From positions 124,001 through 188,000 of the forward strand of contig CAXBNJ010000006.1 in assembly GCA_963977125.1 (NCBI GenBank): 64,000 nucleotides of DNA, written 5' to 3'. The position numbers were made by a program, and so were the translations under genes. Below, in pieces: positions 33,701 to 41,990 of this stretch. Each line of letters starts with the position of its first letter. Within the stretch, counting starts at the first letter, position 1. Source of the DNA: UBA2705 sp963977125. Lineage in GTDB: Bacteria; Pseudomonadota; Alphaproteobacteria; Micavibrionales; Micavibrionaceae. A model generated the notes under the pieces. It was not told the origin of the DNA and did not search any database. It saw only the letters and a program-made list of their open reading frames with translations.

Positions 33701-35227
33701 ACCATTTGTTTTCCAAAGAAGATTAGCGCCATAAGTCTGGTTACCTGTTAAATCAATTGAACCGCTATTGACGGCTTCTGTCACAACAAGATCTGGTCTG
33801 AAAAACCTAGGAATAGTATATGTGTAAGCTGAGTTTTGTGTCCAAATATTCAAGCTATTGCCATTATTAATCGTGATGATACCGTCAGAATTTCCGTAGA
33901 CTTGCTCGCTCACGCTAAAGTTACGGCGGGCATTTAATTCAATGTCTGTCGCCCAGCTTAAAAGTTCAATGTCAGATTCATAAAGATTCCATACATCTAA
34001 ACCGCTACGCGTACCAATACGGAGCTCTAAATCGCGAGGGTCAATTAAAAATGTTCCGGTTTTCCCATTAACAGCTGTTGTATCAACCACAGCGCCGCCT
34101 ATGCCATATAGACCATCACTTGAGAGCTCAACAAAACCACCATTACCAGACTGCGCCCCGCCACGTGCCGACACAGAGCCTTGAAGAATAGCGCTATTTC
34201 CGCCAATAATATAAATGCGACCGCCATCACCATTTGTATTCGCATTTGCATTTAGCTCGGCGGTGCTTGCAATCTCAATATTCTGACCCGTAACATCAAT
34301 ACGACCGCCAGTGCTGCCTGATGCATCAACTTTACCTGCAACAGTAACTGTGCCAGCAGAGCCGCCTGAAAGGACGATTTTTCCGCCAACTTTGGAAGCA
34401 GAGGCTGCTGTAACAACGCCATCAATGTTAATAATGCTGTCAACCGCTTGTTTGGCTGACGCTGCGCTCATTTGAATATAGCCACCTTCTGCGCTGATCA
34501 CGCCTGTGTTTTCAAGCAATGCATCGGCATCGCTACCTGCGACTTCAATTTCAACAAGGCTATCACCATAGAGATCAAGCGTTACCGCATCGCCAGAGGC
34601 GAAAGCAATTTTCGCAAGTTTAGCGTTAATCACGCCATTATTTTTGACTGTTGGTGCGACAAAGCCCGCAAGGCCAGCTTCAGAAATCGTCATTTGACCG
34701 TTTAAGTCGATTGAGCCCGTACCGTTCATATTTAGAATTGTATATTGGCCGAAATCATTATTCATTATTTGATCATCAGATATATCGCCTGTAGTAACGA
34801 CTATTCCAGCCGTATCAACGTGCGAACCTGCGCCAAAGAACACACCGTTGCGATCAATAATCAGCAAACGGCCATTAGAAGATAAAGCGCCAAGAATTTT
34901 TGTTGGGTCAGCATCATCAGCGGCACGACCATAAAATAAAGCATCGCTAGAGATCTGATTAACGCGGACGCTCTCATTAAGATCAATATTCAAATCAGGG
35001 GAATTACCACCGGCGCGAATTGCGCTCGTATTTATTGTGGTGTTCGTTCCATCAGAATTTAATGTGAAGTTATTTTGGCTGTCCCACTCCGTCCAAGGGC
35101 CCGCATCGGCTGTTGCCTGTCCTGCATATGCAACTAAAGTTGCTGCAGTTAAAGCACTGGAAATCATCAAACGGCCAAATTTTGCTGTTTGTTTTTGAGC
35201 GGGGCGTGTTTTCATAGAGTGGGTCAT
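27707..35227 (-). CDS. Very large two-partner secretion exoprotein (TpsA) with NosD-like beta-helix repeats
   Basis: A 2506-residue surface protein. It has an extended signal peptide (cleavage near residue 40), a haemagglutinin-type TPS domain (about 42-300; LLIIDRNGVFFGAG corresponds to the NPNG region), and FHA-like beta-rich modules in which GGFTLVDNNG-type units recur. From about residue 1100 to 2180 come several dozen parallel beta-helix repeats of the form NxIxNxxxDGI, as in NosD/pectate lyase folds. The C-terminal 300 residues are acidic and Pro/Gly-rich. The only two cysteines are Cys2467 and Cys2500. Probably a secreted adhesin exported by the TpsB pore encoded divergently. Confidence 0.9.
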   Translation of the reverse strand: MTHSMKTRPAQKQTAKFGRLMISSALTAATLVAYAGQATADAGPWTEWDSQNNFTLNSDGTNTTINTSAIRAGGNSPDLNIDLNESVRVNQISSDALFYGRAADDADPTKILGALSSNGRLLIIDRNGVFFGAGSHVDTAGIVVTTGDISDDQIMNNDFGQYTILNMNGTGSIDLNGQMTISEAGLAGFVAPTVKNNGVINAKLAKIAFASGDAVTLDLYGDSLVEIEVAGSDADALLENTGVISAEGGYIQMSAASAKQAVDSIINIDGVVTAASASKVGGKIVLSGGSAGTVTVAGKVDASGSTGGRIDVTGQNIEIASTAELNANANTNGDGGRIYIIGGNSAILQGSVSARGGAQSGNGGFVELSSDGLYGIGGAVVDTTAVNGKTGTFLIDPRDLELRIGTRSGLDVWNLYESDIELLSWATDIELNARRNFSVSEQVYGNSDGIITINNGNSLNIWTQNSAYTYTIPRFFRPDLVVTEAVNSGSIDLTGNQTYGANLLWKTNGNGDITVTGATAGDQASNIILSALETQSGDINITTQNGAIDFLGNVTTQGGNITAEATDQNSITANIDSNGGNVALTGGGQNFWDTGVYIRVGSEISSHNGDVNLTGQNTKVAINGKVYAGNGNIQADGDRIEFYGHGTLQGENVNLQSNRNISQNAQSKIIASTLSGSTNFSALLIGQNEVKAIADFNTGSINDNGGFTLVDVDGFDIAGTVSTLGGDVLLKTESTAFNQSIDVLASGSIVSGGGNITLDSNGTAGGFTTVAGLVDASTGGVTVSARQLKLNGLSNVNANQLDISAGLVTQGVNSIITANILTGTTNAGAFFDGVNNDIATLGNFTTGAATYSNGQFRLVDNNGLNINGAISTSGTDKNLAHGDGSINIDSKGTTWAHALDVSSASSIQTNGGTVTLASHSGGLIVKGDIDASAGNIDLSGSQVQLKYSSIVNGGLVNFDTKRVYQDTSSTLFAEGISGTSQADVVLQGANNDVGTIYDFVTGAGNWSNGGFTLVDNNGVNVAGALSTTGGDISLTEKSGALNFLSTSSVSTNGGALSVTSPALIDVDFGANINLADGNGHFDAPQVNLGADIKTTGDLDGTATLVNVENDSAQIQDGVDIAASGIVNVGAGIFSENVVINKALSVIGTGTDIATTLLGTGTGTGIQIKADDISLSGMNIDNYTYAIEVKGDADNIAMDDIAAKNSTVGLKIESISNVDGLTVANSHFDGNVEGWHFAQSKNAPSIVTNVTVTDTTFNDNAKKGIYVEKLDNASFTNVSVINSGTTGGSAAAGIDINLKYGVYQNIAIDSTKIRNSGTTASGNAITVKARNDGSSYSGNPATLTGLTITDSDIVTTGGYGIAVGNNVNDATLSINEVDGATAAGINVYGGVQDVTLDRNTIKNSQIGIAVNDSDQVQIIDNKITNITNDGIQIVNGDDVLITTNTVYGTNGRGGSNGTKGAGRDGINVNGTTNLTIDNNTIKGGNAGFLTNGGNGANRYAINVNNSAAAQITNNQLLSGRIGLGISGKSAGSDGIHVTSSNGANIDTNTIQNIGGNGIYLNPSHNAIIQNNAISNAALNGINVLSSHNVDVLNNTLWSIGNHGIYASSSNTLDVAGNIIGNGISSGAGNDGIHISGGRNANIDDNTIQGGLVWANGAGNDGIHVVNNREAVINNNTIIGGLPNSTGAGRHGIYAENSGAQASIFSGWRRDGVEITNNTITNGLFSKSTGQDGIHIVNSGSGFFGSSANIAGNTINWVGHNGISVDSSFNTDILNNNVKHADNDGISLYNTSAARIELNTVKGVARDGIHGEDNGAVSVKENVVSHAQNNGIDLMNTAWVSVRDNNISLIGNNGIDIEGARIANVSLNNVSDTDNDGISVSDVSVAFTAEGNTVSFNGGDGIDVDHVRAGKILNNIVASSGDNGIEVSQSDSVLIQSNNVTKAKGTGIHVKRSDDAVIGGAGILSNTINKSGNGITVRGSDNVTVENNAVTNSKRTAIFAKNLTNSAIINNIVDGVKRLSGISIEDGTAINVSGNTIDNTKLDGISAVDVGVLTIDANLIGTTGTIGANGIYLEAFDDAIVTGNTVIGAGDDGIFADGYNDNGHGQTLLIGNNSFSDLGGNGITANYVDSLEISGNTITNAQDDGISTYLYGVGSGLIQDNAISVIGSNGIHATGFNSLSIIDNTITAVNEYGILIGEGRFKEGDFPDFDDIPNIGDDFNEGGAIAFLDIFSQGDSRNIGSVILEGNTVTDAKVGARFEQGNIDISSLTNPNTFINTAFATPVGLQFDGAPSDLTIVGQTIGATVFEGFLNADSFYTRFEFGSIIDPVSGDPLVINGLGANFDGFTPPASGILTQAQLDFLEDRIYDADDAPINSSGQLFTGFVPVENSIENIEDFFNTFGAFAGANGNLQVTISSLPFIQQPTGGIQGFSAAGLNNLTPAAGGDETAESLSNIEPAAGDEGSAEEVSCWGDAVSNASGGKVSSFSFGGSFDGQSLAQASGCSTASAL

Positions 35228-35688
35228 AAAATTCTCATTCCTAAAGCGTTAAGCGTTATTACTTTAAATATCGTTCTGTAAATCTGTCTAAATTATCATG
35301 CTATATTTTCGTTCTTATATAGTGTTCTCAGATAATTTCAAGTTCATATATTTCCTGTTGTGAAAAATATATGGAAATATGTTATGACATATAAAAAATT
35401 TCTACACAAGAAAAATTAACTAAAAATTAATATAAATTAAGTATTTGCATTTGCCCTTTTAACGCGAAATATTCAGCTACTCAACAGGAAACCTTGCAAC
35501 TACGCGACTTGTACGCCTTAAGGTTAAGATTCTAAAGTTGGTTTACCTTTAAAATAGTCATTGGTAATGCATACGAATTGTGTGTAAGATAGCTGTGAAA
35601 GATTTAAAGCGATGGTTTTTCATTGCAGTTTTTATTTCAGAGTTTATAAACAACTAAATTAAATTAATGTAATAATTAGGATTATATA
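35228..35688. other. Divergent AT-rich promoter region of the TPS pair
   Basis: About 460 bp between the exoprotein and TpsB starts with no coding signal. It is much more AT-rich than its surroundings. ATATTTCC (35348-35355) and GGAAATAT (35373-35380) form an inverted repeat 118 bp or more from the exoprotein start and could be an operator. Confidence 0.4.
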
Positions 35689-37443
35689 ATGTCTTCGCGC
35701 TCGCAATACACACGAAATACTATACGCACAGGCCTGCTTCTCACCACGGCCTTGATTGTAATGCCATTAGATCAAGCCATGGCTCAGGCCCAGTTGCCGC
35801 AAAACCTGCAAGACTCGGCACAAGGTGCTGCCAGTGCAGGTCGTGTACAAGGTCAAATACAAAAACAAGAAGTTGTACCGTCCGTTTCTCCCTCCGTAGA
35901 AGTCCGTGACATTATTTTGCAAGATGTGCCCAAAGGCGCAGAGAAACTTTGCTTTACATTTAATAGCCTAGAAATCAACGGCAACAACGCATATGACACG
36001 CAGGCATTACGTCCACTTTATGGCGAGCAACTCGGCACTGAGATTTGCCTCGATGACCTCTATCGTATTGCCACGCGCCTGACACAGAAATATCGTAATG
36101 ATGGCTATATTTTGACACAAGTATATGTGCCGCCACAAACAATTGAAAACGGCGTTGCTAAACTTAACGTATTAGAAGGCTATCTTGAAAGCGTCAGCGT
36201 TGAAGCGGGTGAAAACGTTAAAGAATCTGAAATGGGCTTCATACGCGCCTATGCAAATGGCATTAAAACTGGCGGCGCCTTAAACGCCAAAGAGCTAGAG
36301 CGCTATCTGCTGTTGATTAACGACTTACCTGGTTTGAGCGCACGCTCTGTATTGGGCGCGGCCCAAAGCACGACAGGCGCTGCGACGCTACGTATAATCG
36401 TTGAACGTGACCTTTATGATGGCTTCTTATCCATCAACAACCATGGCAGTCGCTATTTAGGGCCAATCCAAGGGATTGCAGCCGTATCAGCCAACTCCTT
36501 TTTCGGTATGAATGAACGTATTACTGCGCAGTTCGCTGCCGCACCATTTGGCGGAGAACTCTTTTACGGATTTATGGGCTATGAAATGCCTATCAATCAC
36601 TATGGCACCAAAGTTGATTTCAGCTTCAGCCATTCATCAACCGCCCCTGGTTATAATCTAGAGGAATTTGATGTAAAGGGTCGTGCACAGAGCTTTACGG
36701 CACGCATTACACACCCATTCGCTCGTTCGCGTGAACAAAATCTTTATGGTTACGCCATGTTAGATTGGCGCGATGTAACCAGCAAAAATAACTTGCTTGA
36801 GCCAACGCGTGATGACCGCATCCGTGCTTTCCGTGGTGGTCTTAACTATGAATTTCTTGATACCTTTTGGAAGGTTGGCGTAAACTCAATTAATCTTGAA
36901 GTATCCCAAGGCCTTAACGTGTTTGGATCAACTGAAGAAGGTGACCTGAATATCTCTCGTAGCTTTGGTGACCCACAATTCACAAAATTCAATGCTGAAT
37001 TCCAACGCTTACAGGGACTAACTCAGCGCTTAAACTTGCTTGTTAAAGCCCGCGGCCAATTATCCAATGGCCCGCTTTTAAGCTCAGAAGAATTTGGCGT
37101 TGGTGGTCCTGATTTGGGTCGTGCTTATGACCCTTCTGAAATCATCGGTGATGATGGTCTCGCTGGCACAATGGAGCTACAATGGAACACACCATATCAA
37201 TCAAGCTTCGCTCAAGACTATCAGCTTTTCAGCTTCATTGATGCTGGTCGCGTTTGGAACGATGACGCAACAACGTCATCTACAAAAACCGACACAGCAA
37301 CATCAGTGGGTTTTGGTATTCGCGCCGACTTCAAAAACGATACAAAAGCTGGCCTTTCTGTAGCCTTCCCGCTTAATCGTGATGTAGCCACGCAAGGTGA
37401 TGATGCCCCACGTGTCTATTTCAACCTAAGCCGCAGCTTCTAA
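35689..37443 (+). CDS. TpsB outer-membrane transporter (FhaC/ShlB family)
   Basis: A 584-residue Omp85-superfamily pore. After a signal peptide (cleavage near AMAQA, about residue 33) come a POTRA domain (about 75-155: FTFNSLEINGNNAYD ... LTQKYRNDGYILTQVYVPPQ), then the ShlB-type region and a 16-strand barrel ending in RVYFNLSRSF, whose terminal aromatic is the usual BAM signal. It should export the giant exoprotein across the outer membrane. TpsB genes usually lie beside and codirectional with tpsA; here the pair is divergent, allowing separate control. AGGATT precedes the ATG. Confidence 0.93.
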   Translation: MSSRSQYTRNTIRTGLLLTTALIVMPLDQAMAQAQLPQNLQDSAQGAASAGRVQGQIQKQEVVPSVSPSVEVRDIILQDVPKGAEKLCFTFNSLEINGNNAYDTQALRPLYGEQLGTEICLDDLYRIATRLTQKYRNDGYILTQVYVPPQTIENGVAKLNVLEGYLESVSVEAGENVKESEMGFIRAYANGIKTGGALNAKELERYLLLINDLPGLSARSVLGAAQSTTGAATLRIIVERDLYDGFLSINNHGSRYLGPIQGIAAVSANSFFGMNERITAQFAAAPFGGELFYGFMGYEMPINHYGTKVDFSFSHSSTAPGYNLEEFDVKGRAQSFTARITHPFARSREQNLYGYAMLDWRDVTSKNNLLEPTRDDRIRAFRGGLNYEFLDTFWKVGVNSINLEVSQGLNVFGSTEEGDLNISRSFGDPQFTKFNAEFQRLQGLTQRLNLLVKARGQLSNGPLLSSEEFGVGGPDLGRAYDPSEIIGDDGLAGTMELQWNTPYQSSFAQDYQLFSFIDAGRVWNDDATTSSTKTDTATSVGFGIRADFKNDTKAGLSVAFPLNRDVATQGDDAPRVYFNLSRSF

Positions 37444-37594
37444 CTAATTACCGTTTATACCCTGCATGGTCGTTTCAAAACCGAAATAGACCGTGCAAGG
37501 TAATTTGGTGGTTGGATTAATGGACTCGGTCAAGGTATCTTTGAGCTTGTCTGGGGTTTTTAAAATTATATTAACGTCACCATCTAAGTATTTT

Positions 37595-39028
37595 TTAAAA
37601 TTTACCTTTGGCTTTTTCTGATATCCAAATTCTTTTTTGTGGTGTAAGTGATGCTTTACTGAGTTCTTGAGCTATCTCTATTAAGTGTCTTTGTGAGAAT
37701 TCAGAGAAGACTGAAGATATAGATTTTATCACTCTTTCGTTTTTAGATTTTAATAGCTTGTCTAACAAGTCTCGCCTCATAGGTAAAAAGCTCTCTTCTC
37801 CATAAATCCTCACTAAATCACCAAGCGCCCAATAGTCCTCCAAATCTGATTTGACGGCAAGAGCAACCAGATCAATGTCATAGCCTGACAAGCTATAGTC
37901 TCGGTCTTTATTGTACCGTAAATCCCAAGTAAACTTTTCAAAGAAGCGATGTTTCTCTATTTTGGAATATTCTGAACTCGATAATATTTCTTCTGTAACT
38001 CTACGCAGATCCGCATCGCTAGCCTTTAAATCATAATCATAGACATTAGGGAATAATGCCTTTAGCTCTCTCTTAATGTTTTCCTTATAATTATAGTGCT
38101 TTACACCTCTTCCGCCTGCCGTCTTCTCAAAATGATAAAACCCCCATGATACCCCCATGTTTCCGCCGCCAGCAGTGAAGTATGTGCCAAAAGATAATGG
38201 GTATATAAAATATTCCCTCTTAACTTTAGTTTTCCTGTAAGTGACCGAGAGCCTATTGTTCTTTTTCTCAATCAACTCAATCTGCTTATAAAAGAAAACC
38301 TGCCGATCGAGCCTCCATGCATCCCTTACATGTTCATTATGCTTACCTTCATATATATTCAGAAACATATCAGCTGATTTGAGGTTTGCATGTCCCTTAA
38401 TAACGCAATCGCCACTATAAGCTTTCACGGCAACGTCTATAGCGTTCAACGGCCCCTTATCGTCAGAAAATAATTTTCTGACGTCGCAAATGGCGGATTT
38501 ACGCAGCTCATAATAAGCTAATTTAGGATTCGAATGTTCAAAGTCGTTATAATCTTTGAATTTTCTGCTCATAATTACACGTTTAGCAGCGCCGCTTAAC
38601 AACATTTTAAAACAGAGATTAGAGCATATTGTGTCTTCCTTCTTGTTTGAGTGACTTTGTCTGGCGGTCAACAATGCGACAGTGTGAGGTATGTGTATAG
38701 GGTCATCTAGATTGATATATACATCTCCCTTAACAAGGGCATGAACTTTTGAAAATATTTGAATATTTAAAACCAAGGCGAGAGATGCCCCAACCAACAA
38801 GGATAGTACTAAAGATTTGGACATAGATCTAATCTGCCATTTCTTTTCTAATCCACAATAAATTTGGTAAGCTAAAAAGCTATAAAATAAGGTTGTTGGT
38901 GCAATAAGTAGGACTAAGCCAGGCACAACAAATAAAAACAGGCCATAAAATATAGAAAGAGGGAAAAATAAACTAATAAAGGACAGAATAACCATGACTA
39001 TGAAATAGGCCTTTAATGTCTTATCCAT
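37595..39028 (-). CDS. Membrane-anchored protein of unknown function
   Basis: A 477-residue protein that I do not recognise. The first 100 residues hold three hydrophobic segments (about 5-27, 29-56 and 72-92) with loops rich in aromatic residues; the remaining 380 residues are soluble, lysine/glutamate-rich and mixed alpha/beta, with five cysteines near residues 134-208 (e.g. CSNLCFKML). No enzyme motif is obvious. An AAGGAAG site precedes the ATG. The gene is convergent with tpsB and divergent from the SET-like gene, so it stands alone. The large soluble domain probably faces the periplasm, but topology is uncertain. Confidence 0.75.
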   Translation of the reverse strand: MDKTLKAYFIVMVILSFISLFFPLSIFYGLFLFVVPGLVLLIAPTTLFYSFLAYQIYCGLEKKWQIRSMSKSLVLSLLVGASLALVLNIQIFSKVHALVKGDVYINLDDPIHIPHTVALLTARQSHSNKKEDTICSNLCFKMLLSGAAKRVIMSRKFKDYNDFEHSNPKLAYYELRKSAICDVRKLFSDDKGPLNAIDVAVKAYSGDCVIKGHANLKSADMFLNIYEGKHNEHVRDAWRLDRQVFFYKQIELIEKKNNRLSVTYRKTKVKREYFIYPLSFGTYFTAGGGNMGVSWGFYHFEKTAGGRGVKHYNYKENIKRELKALFPNVYDYDLKASDADLRRVTEEILSSSEYSKIEKHRFFEKFTWDLRYNKDRDYSLSGYDIDLVALAVKSDLEDYWALGDLVRIYGEESFLPMRRDLLDKLLKSKNERVIKSISSVFSEFSQRHLIEIAQELSKASLTPQKRIWISEKAKGKF

Positions 39029-39350
39029 CTACTCTTCCTTTGATTTTCTAAAAGGTAAACATTTTTATCATATTTTATAATAACATAAATCCGCCTGTTA
39101 TGTGGGTATTATCCATTCATAGTCATTGCAAATAAGATATTGCCCTAAAACTAAATCGCCTTCTGCTTGAGCGTTAACGTTTTGACCAAAACCGTGTAAA
39201 AACAAGCCGTTGATTAAGCTATGCCTTGATTTATCCGCTTAGTCTTAATATCATTCATACTCTGAGTTTTTTGCTACATTCAAAGACGCTAGCAACTGCG
39301 CTGGATTCTGCGAAACTCACCGAAACTAATGATAAGTAGAGTTGATTTTA
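39029..39350. other. Divergent intergenic region
   Basis: About 320 bp, AT-rich near 39060-39090, presumably containing both promoters. No gene, repeat or clear operator was recognised. Confidence 0.35.
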
Positions 39351-40565
39351 ATGGCTAATATTCTGTCAGATAATGTATTTATTGAGAAAAAGCTCCGTGC
39401 TATCTCGGATCAGATTGAAAGTGCAGGCGGGTTTATTCATTCAAATGTAGATTTAAGCTATGATGGCAATAGATTTTCAATACATAAAGCAGGCGAAATT
39501 GCCGAGCCACATTTGATCAAAATACCAGATGCTATGTTGGTGCGTTATCACGACTTTGATATTGACCTAGAGGGGCAAGATATTGTTATCGCTCCTTATG
39601 AAAGCAATACCAGCAGCCCACAATATGAGTTATTTTCCACTATATTGGCGCTATATAATGAAAGCGGAGTTTTTAAAAATCACTTAGAAACCAATCCGTG
39701 GCTGAACTATGCGCAAGCGCCTGAGCTAATGAAGTTATTGCTGCAATCACGCGGTGGTCCAAACTTAAAAACCATATCTGAAATGCTTGGCAATGAAGAC
39801 TATAAAGAAGAGCTCGCATTATTTACGTTTTTTAAAAAACGTATGGCTTACTGTCAGTTAGATCAACACAGTGATGCCGTTACAGAAGTTTATTTGCCTT
39901 TGCTCGAATTTATCGAGCACCACCCTTATGGCGCGCCCTATGAGCGTCTAAGAGGTGAAGAGGCGGCGCAGAATTGTATGGCGATAAGGCCAGCCACACC
40001 GGTTGCGGGCAGTGATGAATGTTTTTCGAGTTTTGGGAGCTTGGATGCCTTGGATGCCTATATGCATTACGGGAAAATTAGCGCTACGGCCCCTATTGTT
40101 CGCTCTATCCCCTTATCTATAAAACTACCAAAAATTGGTACAGTCAATATTCGCACACGTAATAAATCATTACCTGCGAAGGAGCGCCCAGAGCATTTAC
40201 GTGATTTAGGACATTATTTGCCCCTATTCCACCATCGATCGGGCAGCCGCCAAATTGGCTTGAGCCATATTATTATCCCTAATGAGCAAGCCCCAAGATC
40301 TCTCAGACGGATCTTGCATGAAGTTCTTATCCAGCTAGAGCCCAAATTAGATGAGCACGCATCAGCCCCCTATGTTGAGGAGCTTGAAACCATCATCATT
40401 GACCGAAATTTAGACTATTACCGTATGATTATATCTTTGATCCCTGCAGCGACAACAGCAGGGCAAGATTCCTCGCCTCGCCCTGTTTTTTATGAAGCTA
40501 TATATAATATGGCCATGCGGCAAATTCACCTTTTGGAAAGCTATAATGCTCTGCATGGTAAATAG
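39351..40565 (+). CDS. SET-domain-like protein (LSMT/SETD6 type)
   Basis: About 404 residues. The order of weak matches follows plant LSMT/SETD6-type SET proteins: GGFIHSNVDL ... IHKAGEIAEPHLIKIPDAMLV (N-SET, about 25-65), LFSTILALYNESGVFKNHLETNPW (iSET helix), LLEFIEHHPYG in place of the usual D-x-x-NH, then AGSDECFSSFGSL and ALDAYMHYGKIS, matching G-x-E-x-F-x-S-Y-G and L-x-x-Y-G. A C-terminal helical region would be the substrate-binding part. This is my reading of remote similarity, not a proven match; the altered NH motif questions activity. ATG 39351 is chosen over an upstream TTG. Confidence 0.55.
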   Translation: MANILSDNVFIEKKLRAISDQIESAGGFIHSNVDLSYDGNRFSIHKAGEIAEPHLIKIPDAMLVRYHDFDIDLEGQDIVIAPYESNTSSPQYELFSTILALYNESGVFKNHLETNPWLNYAQAPELMKLLLQSRGGPNLKTISEMLGNEDYKEELALFTFFKKRMAYCQLDQHSDAVTEVYLPLLEFIEHHPYGAPYERLRGEEAAQNCMAIRPATPVAGSDECFSSFGSLDALDAYMHYGKISATAPIVRSIPLSIKLPKIGTVNIRTRNKSLPAKERPEHLRDLGHYLPLFHHRSGSRQIGLSHIIIPNEQAPRSLRRILHEVLIQLEPKLDEHASAPYVEELETIIIDRNLDYYRMIISLIPAATTAGQDSSPRPVFYEAIYNMAMRQIHLLESYNALHGK

Positions 40566-40628
40566 CTGATCTTTGCTTCTGCTATATCAAGCAGCCCTTA
40601 CCACCCAATATATTCGATGGCTTTATAC

Positions 40629-41987
40629 TTAATATACGCCAAATGATTTGAACAAGCGGGTCATGCTTTCTACTTGCGCTGATTTGGCCGTAATCATAGC
40701 GCTTTCTGAATTGTTTGTACTGCGCTGTGCATCAAGGACATCCAGAAAAGACACTTCACCTTCTTTATATAAAAGCTGTGAGAGTTCTAACGATTGTTCC
40801 GCAGCATTATAGGCGCGCTCCAATGATATATATTGTTGATTGATATAGGTATAGTCAACAAGAGCTGTCTCAATCTCGCTGACGGCGTTGAGCACTGTCT
40901 TGCGGTATTGTTCAAAGGCTTGCTTCTCGCGCGCTTGTGCGGCGTTTATTTGCCCTTCTATGCGGCCAAAGTTAAGCAGCGATACAGCAGAACCAAGCGC
41001 GACATTCCAAACACCAGTTGAGGCCAAAAGCGCACTATCTGTTATGCCATAAAACCCGCTTAACGAGAATGATGGAAAAATATCAGCAATAGCGGCTTCA
41101 CTTAAGGAAGTACTCGCGGCTAATTCAGCCGCAGCAGCCATGATATCAGGGCGTAATGCAAGGGCTTGCGCCGGTGCAATCAAAACGGGTTGCAGCGTTG
41201 CACCCGGAATGGCCGCGCTTGGCGTTAAGATCGGATTGAGTATTTCAGGCAAGCTCCCTGTTAAAACGCTTAAACGTAGTGCGGCATTGGCGGCTTGGCG
41301 TTGAAATTCGGGTAAAGAGGCACGCGTAGTGTTCACCAAGTTTCTGGCGCGTTCAACATCCAAACGTGGCGCAGAGCCTAAACGGTTTAAGTCTTTCACA
41401 AGGACTAAGGTTTCTTCTTGTGACTTTAGGTTTTTATCAGCAATACGGAACTGATTTTGCGCCGTTCTATAATCAATGTAATTGCGGGTGATATCAGCAA
41501 TTAACGTCAGGCTGACTGCATCATATTGGGCTTCACTCGCTTTTATGCGTGAATTAGCGGCGCTTAGACCTTTACGATTCTTACCAAAAATATCAAGTTC
41601 AAACGAAGCATCAAAGCCTGCATCATAAAAGGAATCTGATGATGGATTATCAGCGCCTACATCTTTACGGCCATTAGAGCCCGAAAGACCGAGCTGCGGA
41701 AATAAGCTTGAGCGAGAGGTTTGACGCAAGCCACGCGCTTCAAGAATTTTAGCTTCCGCGATAAGGCGATCAGGGTTTTGTTCTAAACCGAGCGTCACTA
41801 ATTCATCTAAAACAGGGTCATTAAATCTGTGCCACCACTCTTTAAGCTCTTCAGTTTGAACGGCTTGGAAGTCCTGACTATGCGGCGCGGTCCATTGGGC
41901 AGGCTTTGCAGGTTCAAACAGATCAAGCCCTGTTGTGATACAGCCACTTAACGCCAGACAGGCCGGTATTAATATAAGATGACGCAT
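40629..41987 (-). CDS. RND efflux outer-membrane factor (TolC/OprM/NodT-like lipoprotein)
   Basis: A 452-residue outer-membrane efflux protein with lipobox LSGC (Cys16) and two OEP repeats of long helices and beta strands (about residues 60-245 and 270-445). LALRPDIMAAAAELAASTSLSEAAIADIFPSFSLSG is the conserved second-repeat signature (given in full in the family as LLxRRPDIxxAE..). It forms the trimeric channel of a tripartite pump. GAGGAATAAATA precedes the ATG and the gene is only 3 bp after the RND gene, last in the operon. Confidence 0.93.
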   Translation of the reverse strand: MRHLILIPACLALSGCITTGLDLFEPAKPAQWTAPHSQDFQAVQTEELKEWWHRFNDPVLDELVTLGLEQNPDRLIAEAKILEARGLRQTSRSSLFPQLGLSGSNGRKDVGADNPSSDSFYDAGFDASFELDIFGKNRKGLSAANSRIKASEAQYDAVSLTLIADITRNYIDYRTAQNQFRIADKNLKSQEETLVLVKDLNRLGSAPRLDVERARNLVNTTRASLPEFQRQAANAALRLSVLTGSLPEILNPILTPSAAIPGATLQPVLIAPAQALALRPDIMAAAAELAASTSLSEAAIADIFPSFSLSGFYGITDSALLASTGVWNVALGSAVSLLNFGRIEGQINAAQAREKQAFEQYRKTVLNAVSEIETALVDYTYINQQYISLERAYNAAEQSLELSQLLYKEGEVSFLDVLDAQRSTNNSESAMITAKSAQVESMTRLFKSFGVY

Positions 41988-41990
41988 TAT

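Noticed and set aside
27707..35227. Contact-dependent inhibition (CdiA) protein with a toxic C-terminus
   Set aside because: No VENN-like motif, no toxin-like C-terminal domain, and no small immunity gene downstream; a terminator follows directly.
37461..37500. Hairpin GCATGGTC/GACCGTGC after tpsB as a terminator
   Set aside because: Long loop and no T-tract; too weak to call.
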